Shown here piece by piece: positions 16,530-25,184 of a stretch of DNA of 64,000 nucleotides. The stretch's first letter is position 1. Every line of letters begins with the position of its first letter. The position numbers were made by a program, and so were the translations under genes. Under the pieces are notes generated by a model. It ran no database searches, was not told the origin of the DNA, and worked only from the letters and a program-made list of their open reading frames with translations. Source of the DNA: Saccharothrix espanaensis DSM 44229. GTDB lineage: Bacteria; Actinomycetota; Actinomycetes; Mycobacteriales; Pseudonocardiaceae. The DNA is taken from positions 3,534,001 to 3,598,000 of the forward strand of contig NC_019673.1 of the NCBI RefSeq assembly GCF_000328705.1, written 5' to 3'.

Positions 16530-17288
16530 ATGATCACCGCAGGATTGGCCTCGGTCACCTTCCGGGGCAGGCCGGTCGACCACGTCGTCGGTCTCGCCGC
16601 CGACGCCGGGTTGGGGGTGGTCGAGTGGGCCGGTGACGCCCACGTCCCGCCCGGCGACCTCACCGGCGCGGCCCGCGCCGCCCGGCTGTGCCGGGACCGC
16701 GGGCTGGCCGTCGGCACCTACGGCTCCTACTACAAGCCCGGCCACAGCGACCCGGCCGACTTCGGGCCCGTGCTGGCCGCCGCCGAAGCCCTGGGCGCGC
16801 CCCGGATCCGGGTCTGGGCGGGCGTGAAGGCCTCCGCCGACGTCGCGCCGGCCGAGCGCGGGGCGATCACCGACGACCTGCGCCGCTGCGTCGAGCTGGC
16901 CGCCGCGCGCGGCCTGGCGGTCACCGCCGAGCACCACGTCTGTTCGCTGACCGACGAGCTCGGCTCGGCCGTGCGGCTGCTGGCCGAGGTCGACCTGGTC
17001 GCGCACTGGCAGCCGCGCGAGTCGCCGGACGTCGCGGTGTGCCTGAGCGAGGTCGCCGCGCTGCTGCCCCGGCTGGCCGCCGTGCACGCGTTCTCGTGGG
17101 GTGCGGACGGGTTCACCGAGCGGCTGCCGCTGGCCGCCCGCGCCGACCTCTGGCAGCCGGTGCTCGCGGTGCTGGCCCAGGACGGGCGCGACCGCGACGT
17201 GCTGCTGGAGTTCGTGCCCGACGACTCGCCCGAGGCGTTCCACCGCGACGCCGCCACCCTGCTGTCCTGGCTGGAGAACGCCCGATGA
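16530..17288 (+). CDS. Xylose isomerase-like TIM-barrel protein
   Basis: A 252-residue protein of the sugar phosphate isomerase/epimerase (AP endonuclease 2) fold, beginning MITAGLASVTFRGRPVDHVV and containing the barrel strands GVVEWAGDAHV, GTYGSYYKPG, RIRVWAG, TAEHHVCSLTDE, LVAHWQPRE and VHAFSWG. Metal-binding positions typical of the fold (Glu33 of VEW, Glu/His of AEHH, His of AHW, His of VHAFSW) can be seen. The ATG at 16530 is the first gene of an operon that continues by ATGA overlap into a siderophore-type binding protein. The reaction is unknown. In this setting it could act on the metallophore or its precursor, much as other TIM-barrel enzymes work in peptide-chelator pathways; that is inference. 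Confidence 0.75.
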   Translation: MITAGLASVTFRGRPVDHVVGLAADAGLGVVEWAGDAHVPPGDLTGAARAARLCRDRGLAVGTYGSYYKPGHSDPADFGPVLAAAEALGAPRIRVWAGVKASADVAPAERGAITDDLRRCVELAAARGLAVTAEHHVCSLTDELGSAVRLLAEVDLVAHWQPRESPDVAVCLSEVAALLPRLAAVHAFSWGADGFTERLPLAARADLWQPVLAVLAQDGRDRDVLLEFVPDDSPEAFHRDAATLLSWLENAR

Positions 17289-18259
17289 CCAAGCTCGTCC
17301 CCGTCGCCCTCGCCGCCGTCGCGCTGCTCGGCGCGTGCACGCCGGCACCCGCCGCCCAGGAACCCGCGAAGGCCACCGAGGTGGTGCGCACCGCCGCGCC
17401 GCTGGAGAACGCGCTGAGCGTCACCGACCCGCACGGGCAGCGGATCACGCTGACCAAGCCCGCCGAGCGGATCGTCTGCCTCAACGGCCTGTGCGACGAC
17501 ATCGCCGCCGACCTCGGCCTGACCCCGGTCGGCACCACCAACCCGGTGCTGATCAGCCACCCCGCCCTGCTCGGTGACGCGGGCAAGGCCGTCCCGGTGG
17601 TGCCCGGCACGTTCGGCGGCGAGGACGTCGAGGCGATCGCCGGGTTCAGGCCCGACCTGGTGATCGGCCTGCCCGGCGTGCACGACGCGCTGCGGCCCGC
17701 CATCGAGAAGTTCGCCCCGCTGTGGACGGCCGAGCCCGCCACCTGGGAGGAGTCCGTCGGCTACCTGCGGGCGCTGGGGTCGCTGACCGGGCGCGCCGAC
17801 CGGGCCGTCCGGGCGGAGGAGGAGTTCCGGGGCCGGCTCGCCGACGCGGTCGCCCGCAGCCACGCCGGTCCCCAGGCGGCCAGGAAGGTGCTGCTGATGT
17901 ACGGCAGCGTCGACGCGATCGGCGTCGACACCACCACCTCGCTCAAGGGGCACCTGCTCGGGCAGTTGTTCGACTACCCGTTCCCGGCCAAGGGGACCGA
18001 TGTCGACACCGCGAGCAACTACAGCGTCGAGGAGCTCCTCGCCCGGCAGCCCGACGTCGTTTTCGTGTACTCACTGCTGTTCTCCGCCGACGACAAGACC
18101 TTGAGCAGCCAGTTGGGCGACAACCCGGTGTGGCAGCAGATCCCGGCCGTGCGGCAGCAGCGGGTGTTCGAGATGCACGCCAAGCTGTGGGGTTCCGGGC
18201 GCGGGCTGCGCAGCCTCGCGGCGGTGGTGGACGAAGCTCTCGCCAAGGTCCCCGCTTGA
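17285..18259 (+). CDS. Siderophore-type ABC transporter substrate-binding lipoprotein
   Basis: This 324-residue protein begins with a lipoprotein signal (lipobox LLGAC, Cys18) and has the two-lobed FecB/BtuF-like fold: RITLTKPAERIVCLNGLCDDI, FRPDLVIGLPGVHDAL, and DVVFVYSLLFSADD near the C-terminus. It would capture a metal-chelate outside the membrane and pass it to the two permeases encoded directly downstream. The ATG at 17285 overlaps the TIM-barrel gene stop. The unusual VCLNGLCDD pair of cysteines near residues 63-68 is worth noting for a metal-chelate binder. The specific ligand cannot be read from sequence. Confidence 0.88.
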   Translation: MTKLVPVALAAVALLGACTPAPAAQEPAKATEVVRTAAPLENALSVTDPHGQRITLTKPAERIVCLNGLCDDIAADLGLTPVGTTNPVLISHPALLGDAGKAVPVVPGTFGGEDVEAIAGFRPDLVIGLPGVHDALRPAIEKFAPLWTAEPATWEESVGYLRALGSLTGRADRAVRAEEEFRGRLADAVARSHAGPQAARKVLLMYGSVDAIGVDTTTSLKGHLLGQLFDYPFPAKGTDVDTASNYSVEELLARQPDVVFVYSLLFSADDKTLSSQLGDNPVWQQIPAVRQQRVFEMHAKLWGSGRGLRSLAAVVDEALAKVPA

Positions 18260-19164
18260 GGCTGCTCGCGGCTGTCGCCGTGGTGGCCGTCCTCGGCTCG
18301 CTGATGCTGGGGCAGCCGGTCGTGCTGTTCACCGGCACCGAGTTGGAGCACGTCGTCGTCTGGCAGCTCCGCGCACCCCGGCTGTTGCTCGGCGCGGTCG
18401 CCGGCGCGTGCCTGGGGACCGCGGGCCTGCTGTTGCAGGAGTCGCTGCGCAACCCGTTGGCGGTGCCGGAGCTGCTGGGCGTGTCCAGCGGCGCGGCGGC
18501 GGCCGTGGGGACGAGCGTCGCGTTCGGGATCGCGCTGCCCTTCGCGCCGCTCACCCCGGCGTTGCTCGGCGCGGCGGTCGGCGGCGGTCTGACGTTGCTG
18601 GCGGTGCGCGGTGCGACGGGGCCGGCGGCCGTGCTGCTGATCGGGGCGGCGGTCGGGTCGGCGTGCCAGGCGGTGATGCTGGCCGCCACCGCGATGACCG
18701 ACTCGCGGGAGCAGGGCGTGCTGGTGCGCTACCTGCTCGGGTCGCTGACCGGTACGACGTGGCGCACCCTCGGTCCGGTCGCGGTGGGCCTGGCGCTGGC
18801 CGTGCCGGCGGTGCTGTTCGTGCTGCCCCGGGTGCGGGTGCTGCGACTGGGCGACGACGAGGCGATGTCGGCGGGCCTGCGTCCCGGCCGGGTCCGGATG
18901 GCCGTGCTCGGGGTGGCGTCGCTGCTGGTCGCCGTGGTGGTCGGGCCGGCCGGTCCGGTGGCCTGGGTGGGGTTCTTCGCACCCCGCCTGGCCGCCCGGC
19001 TCGGCCGGCCCTCGCTCGCGGTGACGGCGCTGGTCGGTGCTGTCGTGGTGGTGGTCGCCGACCTCGTCGCGCGGACCGCGCTGCACCCGGTCGAGCTGCC
19101 GGTGGGCGGGCTGACCGCGCTCGCGGCGGTCGCGGTCGGGCTGCTGGTGCGGAGGCGCGCGTGA
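18256..19164 (+). CDS. FecCD-family ABC transporter permease, first subunit
   Basis: A 302-residue integral membrane protein of the FecCD/BtuC family. It has the family segments WQLRAPRLLLGAVAGACLGT, GLLLQESLRNPLAVPELLGV, and RLGDDEAMSAGLRPGRVR before the late helices. About nine or ten membrane helices are apparent. I start it at the TTG at 18256, which overlaps the preceding TGA stop (TTGA); an alternative GTG lies a few codons downstream. It overlaps the next permease by GTGA. It would form a heterodimeric channel with that permease. Confidence 0.88.
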   Translation: MRLLAAVAVVAVLGSLMLGQPVVLFTGTELEHVVVWQLRAPRLLLGAVAGACLGTAGLLLQESLRNPLAVPELLGVSSGAAAAVGTSVAFGIALPFAPLTPALLGAAVGGGLTLLAVRGATGPAAVLLIGAAVGSACQAVMLAATAMTDSREQGVLVRYLLGSLTGTTWRTLGPVAVGLALAVPAVLFVLPRVRVLRLGDDEAMSAGLRPGRVRMAVLGVASLLVAVVVGPAGPVAWVGFFAPRLAARLGRPSLAVTALVGAVVVVVADLVARTALHPVELPVGGLTALAAVAVGLLVRRRA

Positions 19165-20102
19165 ACCGCGTCGGTCGCCGGCTCGGCGGCCTGGTCGCGG
19201 TCGTGGTGGTGTGCGCGTTGGCCCAGGTCAGCGTCGGCTCGACGGGGGCCACGCTCGGCGCGCTGTTCGGCGAGGACTGGCACGCCCGGATGGTCGTGCT
19301 GGAGCTGCGGGCGCCGCGCGTGCTCGTCGGGCTGTGCGCGGGCGCGTGCCTGGGCGTGGCCGGGACGATCCTCCAGTCCGCGATCCGCAACCAGCTCGCG
19401 TCGCCGGAGATCACCGGCGTCGGCTCGGGAGCGGTGCTCGGCGCGGTGCTGGCGACCGTGGCCGGCGCGTCCCAGCCGGTGCCGATGGCCGCCGCCGCGC
19501 TGGTCGGCGGGGTGCTCGGCGGTGGTGTGCTGTGGGTGGTGGCCGGTCGGTCCGGTGACGTCGCGGTGCGCGGCGTGGTCGTGTCGGCGGTGCTGGTCGG
19601 GACCACGCTCGTGCTGCTGACCGCGCGGCCCCAATTGGCGGGCGCGGTGTCGCGGTGGCTGCTCGGGTCGCTGGTCGGCCGCACGTGGGAGCACCTCGCG
19701 CCGCTGTGGCCGGTGCTGCTGGTGGTCCTGGTGGCCGCGACGCTGCTCGGCGGCGTGCTCGACGTGCTCGCCGTGGACGACGACCACGCGCACGCGGTCG
19801 GCCTGGCGGTCGTGCCGTGGCGCAGCGGGGTGCTGGTCCTGGCGGCGCTGGCGACGTCGGCGGCGGTGGCGGCGATGGGCGCGACCGCGTTCGTCGGCCT
19901 GCTCGCGCCGCACCTGGCGCGCCGGCTGGTCGGCGCGGTCCACCGCGACGCGGTGCCGGCCGCCGCGCTGACCGGAGCGGCGTCGGTCGCGGCGGCGGAC
20001 ACGGTGGGGCAGTTGGCGCACGTGCCGGCGGGAGCGATCACGGCGTTGCTCGGCGCGGGTGTGCTGATCGTGGTGGCGCGGAGAACAGGAGGGATCGGGT
20101 GA
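19161..20102 (+). CDS. FecCD-family ABC transporter permease, second subunit
   Basis: A 313-residue membrane protein paralogous to the preceding gene: RAPRVLVGLCAGACLGVAGT, ILQSAIRNQLASPEITGVGS, and the coupling segment near VDDDHAHAVGLAVVPWR. Starts at GTG 19161 in a GTGA overlap with the previous gene and ends in a GTGA overlap with the ATPase gene. The four genes 17285-20890 form a complete metal-chelate importer. Confidence 0.88.
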   Translation: MNRVGRRLGGLVAVVVVCALAQVSVGSTGATLGALFGEDWHARMVVLELRAPRVLVGLCAGACLGVAGTILQSAIRNQLASPEITGVGSGAVLGAVLATVAGASQPVPMAAAALVGGVLGGGVLWVVAGRSGDVAVRGVVVSAVLVGTTLVLLTARPQLAGAVSRWLLGSLVGRTWEHLAPLWPVLLVVLVAATLLGGVLDVLAVDDDHAHAVGLAVVPWRSGVLVLAALATSAAVAAMGATAFVGLLAPHLARRLVGAVHRDAVPAAALTGAASVAAADTVGQLAHVPAGAITALLGAGVLIVVARRTGGIG

Positions 20103-20890
20103 CACCACTGCTGTCCCCGCTGCGCGCCGAGGGCGTGCGCGTGCGGTTCGGCGACAACGAGGTGCTCAAGGGCGTGGACCTGGCCGTGGGGGCGGGGGAG
20201 TGGCTGAGCCTGCTGGGGCAGAACGGCAGCGGCAAGACGACGTTGCTGCGCGTGCTGGCGGGCCTGCTCGAACCGTCCCGCGGTGCCGTGCTGCTCGACG
20301 GCGGACCGCTCGAAGCGTTGTCGCGCCGGGACATCGCGCGCCGGATCGCGTTGCTGCCGCAGACGACCCCGTACGTCCACGGGCTCACCGTGCGCCAGTT
20401 CGTGCGCCAGGGTCGTTACGCGGCAAGGGGTCCGCTGGGGATGCTCGGCGAGTCCGACGACGAGCAGGTGCGGGCGGCGTTGCGGGACACCGGGGTCGCG
20501 GAGTGGGCGGACACGCCGCTGGAACGGCTGTCCGGCGGTCAGCGCCAGCGCGTCCGGCTGGCCCTCGCGCTGGCCCAGGACGCGCCGGTGCTGCTGCTCG
20601 ACGAGCCCACGACGTTCCTGGACATCCGGCACCAGATCGACGTGCTGAACCTCGTACGGGCGCTGCAGCGGGAGCGCGGGCTGACCGTCGTGGCGGTGCT
20701 GCACGACCTCGCGCAGGCCGCGCGGTACTCGGATCGTGTTGTGGCGCTTCGGGAAGGTGTCGTGCACGCGGACGGCGCGCCGTCCGAAGTGGTCGACGCG
20801 GCGTTGCTGCGCGAGGTCTACGGCGTCGCCGGCGAAGTGCTGTGGATCACCACCAACGGGGTATTGAAAATGGTTGTCGTTCCAGATTAG
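20099..20890 (+). CDS. Siderophore-type ABC transporter ATP-binding protein
   Basis: The 263-residue ATPase shows Walker A GQNGSGKTT, the Q-loop LLPQTTPYVHG, the signature LSGGQRQRV, Walker B VLLLDEPTTFLD and the switch His in AVLHDLAQAARYSDR, which is characteristic of FecE-type subunits. The start is GTG 20099, coupled to the permease. The gene ends 49 bp before the precursor peptide gene on the same strand. A TTAGGTT half-site (20887-20893) spans the stop codon, but no second half is convincing. Confidence 0.9.
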   Translation: MTPLLSPLRAEGVRVRFGDNEVLKGVDLAVGAGEWLSLLGQNGSGKTTLLRVLAGLLEPSRGAVLLDGGPLEALSRRDIARRIALLPQTTPYVHGLTVRQFVRQGRYAARGPLGMLGESDDEQVRAALRDTGVAEWADTPLERLSGGQRQRVRLALALAQDAPVLLLDEPTTFLDIRHQIDVLNLVRALQRERGLTVVAVLHDLAQAARYSDRVVALREGVVHADGAPSEVVDAALLREVYGVAGEVLWITTNGVLKMVVVPD

Positions 20891-20939
20891 GTTGGTGGAG
20901 GTCGATCCGACCGCAACCCACGAATGAGAGGAACGTCCC

Positions 20940-21050
20940 ATGGAGCAGGTCTTCGTGAGCGTCGAGGCCGAGCGCGAGCTGCCGCACAACTCCGCCAGCC
21001 ACAGCAACGCCCTGGTGGAGAACCCGTTCGACGGCGGCGACGACGAGTGA
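20940..21050 (+). CDS. Candidate RiPP precursor peptide
   Basis: A 36-codon gene with a strong ribosome-binding site (gagagg, 8 bp before ATG 20940). The peptide begins MEQVFVSVEAERELP, continues HNSASHSNALVEN and ends PFDGGDDE. Serines 18, 20 and 22 alternate around Ala19 and His21, with no Cys or Thr. YcaO, E1-like and SagB-type genes follow at once, so the serines are the likely substrates (oxazoline, then oxazole). The acidic C-terminal tail and the internal core suggest that residues after about 23 could be removed as a follower. A perfect hairpin begins 7 bp after the stop. No homolog is known to me; the assignment rests on position, size and neighbours. Confidence 0.75.
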   Translation: MEQVFVSVEAERELPHNSASHSNALVENPFDGGDDE

Positions 21051-21056
21051 CCCACT

Positions 21057-21085
21057 CCGGGGCCGCCGTCCGGCGGCGGCCCCGG
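21057..21085 (+). terminator. Perfect hairpin between precursor and modification genes
   Basis: A 12-bp perfect stem (ccggggccgccg / cggcggccccgg) with loop tccgg, directly after the precursor stop. No T-run follows. It likely works as a partial terminator or mRNA-end stabiliser that gives more precursor than enzyme transcript, as in many RiPP operons. Confidence 0.75.
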
Positions 21086-21111
21086 ACCCCTTCCCGGCCC
21101 TGGAGGACCGC

Positions 21112-21891
21112 GTGGAAACCCTGAAGCCCGGCACGGCGCTGTTCACCGGACCGTCCGGCGCGGTCCTGCGGGACGCGGCCGGCGAGCTGTTCGCCGTCGC
21201 GCTGTCCGACGAGGCGGTCGGCGGCGTCCGCGCGGCCCTGACCCGGGCCGACGCGCCGGTCCCGCCGGAGCTCTCGGCGTTCGACCGCGCCGGGCACCTG
21301 GGCCGGCGGGCGAGCTGGCCGGTCGACCGGCGCACGGTCGCCGTGCTCGCCGGGCCCGGCGCCGCCTTGGTCGACGCGCTGCGCCTGGCCGGCGCGAACC
21401 CGGTTGTGCTGCCGGGGGAAACCGGTCTGGACGAGCTGCTGGAGCGGCGCCCGGCGGCGGTCTGCGGGTGGCACGACGGCCCGGCCCCCGACCGGTGGCT
21501 CGACCTCGACCCGCTGGCCGGGCATGGCATCGGCTGGCAGCGGATCAGCCGCGAGGGCCGGCACGTGCTGCTGGAGCCGATCGGCGTGTCCCACCGGGAC
21601 GTCCGCGCCCGCCGGCTCGCCGCTGCCGGCTCCGGCCACCGCCACCTGCGGGCCTACTGGGCCGGGGAGAACGCCGTGCTCGGCGACGAGACCCCGGACC
21701 CGGCCGAGCTCCTGCTGGTCGCCGCGCTCGCCGTGAAGGACCTCGCCCGGTGGGCCGCCGACCTGCCGGTCACCCGCAACTCGCTGACCCCGGACGCGAT
21801 CCCGGCGCACCGCCGGCTGCGCGTCCTCGACCTGGACACCGGCGCGCTGGCCGACCACCCGGTGCTCCCGGTGCCCGCCAGTGCCCCGTGA
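21112..21891 (+). CDS. E1-like/RRE partner protein of a YcaO cyclodehydratase
   Basis: A 259-residue protein resembling azoline-peptide ThiF-like (ocin-ThiF, C/F-protein) partners. Residues 1-45 (LKPGTALFTGPSGAVLRDAA, then SDEAVGGVRAAL) have the winged-helix outline of a RiPP recognition element. The middle (VAVLAGPGAALVDALRLAG) is the Rossmann-like part, and GRHVLLEPIGVSHRDVRARR matches the late family segment, which normally precedes CxxC; no CxxC remains here. It would bind the precursor and hand it to YcaO. The GTG start at 21112 follows a ggagg site, and the gene overlaps the hydrolase gene by 11 bp. Divergence is considerable, so the family call is moderately sure. Confidence 0.6.
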   Translation: METLKPGTALFTGPSGAVLRDAAGELFAVALSDEAVGGVRAALTRADAPVPPELSAFDRAGHLGRRASWPVDRRTVAVLAGPGAALVDALRLAGANPVVLPGETGLDELLERRPAAVCGWHDGPAPDRWLDLDPLAGHGIGWQRISREGRHVLLEPIGVSHRDVRARRLAAAGSGHRHLRAYWAGENAVLGDETPDPAELLLVAALAVKDLARWAADLPVTRNSLTPDAIPAHRRLRVLDLDTGALADHPVLPVPASAP

Positions 21892-23230
21892 GTTCACCGT
21901 GGCGGGGTTGGCGCACACCCTCGTCGCGGCCGACCCGGACGCCCCGCTGGTGCTCATCCGCACCCCCTACGGGCGGCACCACCACCTCGCCGAGGCCGAG
22001 GCGTGGCGGCGGCGCGGGTTCTCCTGCGTCGTCGGCGACGTGCGCGGCCGGCACGGCTCGGCCGGCCGCTTCCGGCCCTACCGGGACGAGGCCGACGACG
22101 GCGCGACGGTCGTGGACGCGGTGCGGCGGCTGGGTTTCCGCCGGATCATCACGGCCGGCGCGTCCTACGCGGCGTACTGCGCGGTGACCGCCGCCATCGT
22201 CGCGCCGGACGCCGTGGTCGGCGTGCTGGCCGCCGTCCCCGCGCTCGGGCTGGGCGAGACCGCCCGCGAACCCGGCGGCGCGGCCCGGCTGGCCTGCCGG
22301 GTCGGCTGGTGGGGCGAGCACGCGGCCACCGCCGTGTCCGCCGACCTCGCCGCGACCCCGGTGGTCGACCTGGTGACCGGCTGGGACGACCTGTGGACCG
22401 CGCCCGAGCGCACCGGCGAACTCTGGGACGCGTTGCCCCGCTTGAGGATGCCGCTGCTCGCGGTCGGCGGTCTGCACGACCCGTTCGCCGCCGACACCGA
22501 ACGGCTGGCGCGCGGCTGGGGCGGACCCACCCGGCTCGTCCTGGGTCCGTGGGCGCACGCGCTCGACGCCGCCGAACCCGGCGCGGCCCTGGCCGGCCGG
22601 CGGATCGGCGCGCTCTACCTGGCGTGGGCCAGGGCGTTGGACAACCTGAAGGGGGACAAGGTCTTCTACGCCGTCGACGGCTGGCGGCGGCAGACCGCGT
22701 CGGCCGTCCCGGTCGACCTGGAGGTGGTCCGGGCCGAGTTCCGCGCCGACCCGGCCCGCCCGTTCCGGTCGGTGCCGCCGGGCGCGCCGATCACCGACGA
22801 CCCGAGCGGCGTGCTGCTCACCCCGCCGCTGCCCGGCGGCGAACTGCGCGGCGCGGCCACCGTGCTGCTCGACGCGGTGGCCGACGTGCCCGACGCGGAC
22901 TGGGTGGTCCGGCTGTCCCACGACGGGATCCACCTCGCGCACGCGGTCACCCGGGTCCGGCACCGGCCCGGCGTGCCCCGGCGGGTCGTGCTCGACCTCC
23001 CGCCGGTCGGCCGGTCGCTGCCCGAGGGCACCCGGCTGCGGCTGGAGGTCGCCGGGCACCACTTCCCCCGGCACGCCCGCAACCCGCACACCGGCGAGGA
23101 CCCCGTGCGGGCCGCCGCGCTGCACCCCAGCCACCGGGCCGTGCGGCACGCCCGCGCCCGGATCCCCTGGCACCCCACCGGTTCCGGCGAGGTCCGGGCC
23201 GCCGACCTACCCGAGGAGATTGCATCGTGA
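21881..23230 (+). CDS. CocE/NonD-type alpha/beta hydrolase (S15-like)
   Basis: A 449-residue enzyme. The N-terminal alpha/beta hydrolase domain has VLIRTPYGRHHH, CVVGDVRGRHGS and the nucleophile motif AGASYAAY (Ser in GxSxx), with later acid GGLHDPFA and His in LGPWAHAL. The C-terminal region from about residue 265 looks like the jelly-roll domain of the X-Pro dipeptidyl peptidase/cocaine esterase family (DWVVRLSHDGIHLAH, RVVLDLPPVG). Relatives cleave peptides or esters. Inside a RiPP operon it is the best candidate for removing the leader or acidic tail, or for ester/amide tailoring. GTG 21881 overlaps the previous gene, and the stop overlaps the YcaO start. Confidence 0.8.
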   Translation: MPREFTVAGLAHTLVAADPDAPLVLIRTPYGRHHHLAEAEAWRRRGFSCVVGDVRGRHGSAGRFRPYRDEADDGATVVDAVRRLGFRRIITAGASYAAYCAVTAAIVAPDAVVGVLAAVPALGLGETAREPGGAARLACRVGWWGEHAATAVSADLAATPVVDLVTGWDDLWTAPERTGELWDALPRLRMPLLAVGGLHDPFAADTERLARGWGGPTRLVLGPWAHALDAAEPGAALAGRRIGALYLAWARALDNLKGDKVFYAVDGWRRQTASAVPVDLEVVRAEFRADPARPFRSVPPGAPITDDPSGVLLTPPLPGGELRGAATVLLDAVADVPDADWVVRLSHDGIHLAHAVTRVRHRPGVPRRVVLDLPPVGRSLPEGTRLRLEVAGHHFPRHARNPHTGEDPVRAAALHPSHRAVRHARARIPWHPTGSGEVRAADLPEEIAS

Positions 23231-24516
23231 CCGCGCCGCTGCTGGTGGACCCGCTGACCGGGATCGTGCGCAGGCTGGTCGACGTCGAGGCGGTGCCCGG
23301 CGCGCCGCGCCGCTACCGGGCCGTCACCGCCGAGGTGGCCGACGCCCGGCGGCTGGGCGCGTGGCCCGCCGACCGGGTCAGCCTGGGCACGACCTTCGGC
23401 GACGTGGACGCGGCCCGCGCGGCGGCGGTCGGCGAGGCCGTCGAGCGCTACTGCGGCAACCGGGTCGCGCCTGGCCTGCGCAGGGCGAGCGCCGATGAAC
23501 TGAAAGCGGCCGGAATCCCGCATTTCGGCCCGGCCGACCTGCCGTTCTTCACCGCCCGGCAACACGCCACCCGGGGTTTCCCGTATCGACCGTTCACCGG
23601 TGATGTGCCGATCGCGTGGGTGGAAGGCGAGGAATCAGGTGAAATATGCCTCCTTCCCGCTTCGTGGGCGTATCTGAACTACCACTCCGGCGAACGCAGA
23701 ACCGAACCCCGGCTGCACCACCTGAACTACGCCGGTATCGCCACCGGCGTCAGCACCGAGGACGCGTTCACCCGCGCCCTGCTCGAACTCGTCGAGCGCG
23801 ACGCCCTGGAGCGGTGGTGGCACCTGGGCGCGCCGACGACCGGCATCGCCGTGGACGACGTCCCCGGCCTGGCCGCCGAACTCGCCGACTGCCCGCTGGA
23901 GGTGCACCTGGTGGAACTGCCCACCGAGCACCCGGTGTCGTGCGTCGGCGCGGTCGTGGTGGACCGGACCACCGGCATCGTCGCCGGCGGGGGAGCGGCC
24001 CGGTTCGACCCCGTCGAGGCGTGCACCAAGGCCGTGCTGGAGGCCGTGCACACCTGGATCTTCACCCAGGGCCTGCTGGAGGCCGACGGGTGGGTGTTCC
24101 GCTCGATCGAGGCCGGGATCCTCGCGCGCGGCCTGTACCTGCCGCACCGCGCCGACCGGCGCTACCGCGACGACGCAGGCGCCGAGTACGCCGAGGTGCG
24201 CGACCTGGGCGCGCAGGTGCAGGTCTGGCTGGACCCCCGGGTGCAGGCGGAGTTGTTGCCCCGCTTCACCCGGCCCGAGCGGATGACGAGACCGCAAACG
24301 CGCGGAGATCTCCCCGCGCTGCGCGAAAGCCTGGCGGGCAACCGGATCGCGACGGTCGACCTGACCACCGAGGACGTCGCCGAGGCCGGCCTGCGGGTGG
24401 TGCGGGTGTGCGCGACCGGTCTGGTGCCCAACGCGCCCGCCGCGTTCCGCTACCTGGGCCTGCCGCGCTGGGGCGACCCGGCGTCGGTGCTGCTCGACCC
24501 GCCGCCGTTCCTGTGA
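23227..24516 (+). CDS. YcaO-domain cyclodehydratase
   Basis: A 429-residue YcaO protein. The unusual ATP site of the family is visible: ARAAAVGEAVERYCGNR near residue 65, TEDAFTRALLELVERDALER near residue 180, and DPVEACTKAVLEAVHTW near residue 262, giving the conserved Glu/Arg set. The C-terminus is Pro-rich (LLDPPPFL), as in azoline-forming members that end PxPxP. It would phosphorylate the amide backbone of the precursor to close Ser-derived oxazolines, together with the E1-like protein. It starts at GTG 23227 (GTGA overlap) and overlaps the dehydrogenase gene at 24513. Confidence 0.9.
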   Translation: MTAPLLVDPLTGIVRRLVDVEAVPGAPRRYRAVTAEVADARRLGAWPADRVSLGTTFGDVDAARAAAVGEAVERYCGNRVAPGLRRASADELKAAGIPHFGPADLPFFTARQHATRGFPYRPFTGDVPIAWVEGEESGEICLLPASWAYLNYHSGERRTEPRLHHLNYAGIATGVSTEDAFTRALLELVERDALERWWHLGAPTTGIAVDDVPGLAAELADCPLEVHLVELPTEHPVSCVGAVVVDRTTGIVAGGGAARFDPVEACTKAVLEAVHTWIFTQGLLEADGWVFRSIEAGILARGLYLPHRADRRYRDDAGAEYAEVRDLGAQVQVWLDPRVQAELLPRFTRPERMTRPQTRGDLPALRESLAGNRIATVDLTTEDVAEAGLRVVRVCATGLVPNAPAAFRYLGLPRWGDPASVLLDPPPFL

Positions 24517-25124
24517 TCACCCTGCCCGAGCCGGAGGAACCGGCGATGACGCTGGCGGAGGCGTTGCTGTCCCGCCGGTCGCGCTACTCCTATGGGCCGT
24601 TGAGCCGACTGGAGCTGGGTTCGCTGCTGCACTACGCGGTCGGCGTGCAGCGCCGCGTCCACGCGGACGTCCCGGGCGTCCAGCACGTCCTGGGCACCAA
24701 CCCCACCGCCGGCGGCCTGCCGTCGCTGCGCGTCCACGTCGTGCTGGACGGCGACGTCTTCGAGTACCTGCGCGAGCCGCACGCGTTGTGCCCGACCGGA
24801 ACCACCGACCTGGCCGGGGTGTTCGCCCAGGAGGAGTTCGCCCGCCGGGCCCGCGCCGTGATCGTCCTAACCGGACGGATGGGGCCGGGGCTGGCGAAAT
24901 ACGGTCCTCGGCATTACCGCACCGCGCACCTGGACGCGGGCGTCGCGGTGCAGAACCTGTACCTGGTGGCGACCGCCCTGGGGCTGAGCTGCTGCGCCGT
25001 CGCCGGATTCGCCGACGACGCGGTGAAAGCCCTTGTCAGGGGTGGAGAACAGGACGTGGCGCTGGCCCTGTTCGTGGTCGGCGGATCGATCCCACCGGCA
25101 TCCGGGCATAAGAAGTGTCCATAA
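24513..25124 (+). CDS. SagB-type FMN-dependent azoline dehydrogenase
   Basis: A 203-residue nitroreductase-fold protein: LLSRRSRYSYGPLS at the FMN-binding start, NPTAGGLPSLRVHVVL, YRTAHLDAGVAVQNLYLVAT and LGLSCCAVAGFADDAV are the hallmarks of SagB/McbC-type enzymes that oxidise azolines to azoles. It is shorter than McbC-type proteins because it lacks their N-terminal extension. GTG 24513 overlaps the YcaO stop. Its presence implies that at least some rings become aromatic. It is the last gene of the modification operon. Confidence 0.88.
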   Translation: MITLPEPEEPAMTLAEALLSRRSRYSYGPLSRLELGSLLHYAVGVQRRVHADVPGVQHVLGTNPTAGGLPSLRVHVVLDGDVFEYLREPHALCPTGTTDLAGVFAQEEFARRARAVIVLTGRMGPGLAKYGPRHYRTAHLDAGVAVQNLYLVATALGLSCCAVAGFADDAVKALVRGGEQDVALALFVVGGSIPPASGHKKCP

Positions 25125-25184
25125 GGCCATTCCCCCCGAACGATCCGCGCAATACCGTTGTGCGGGCAGCAAGGGGGAGTTGCT

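Noticed and set aside
20887-20905. DtxR/IdeR iron box before the precursor gene
   Set aside because: Only the TTAGGTT half is present; the second half does not match.
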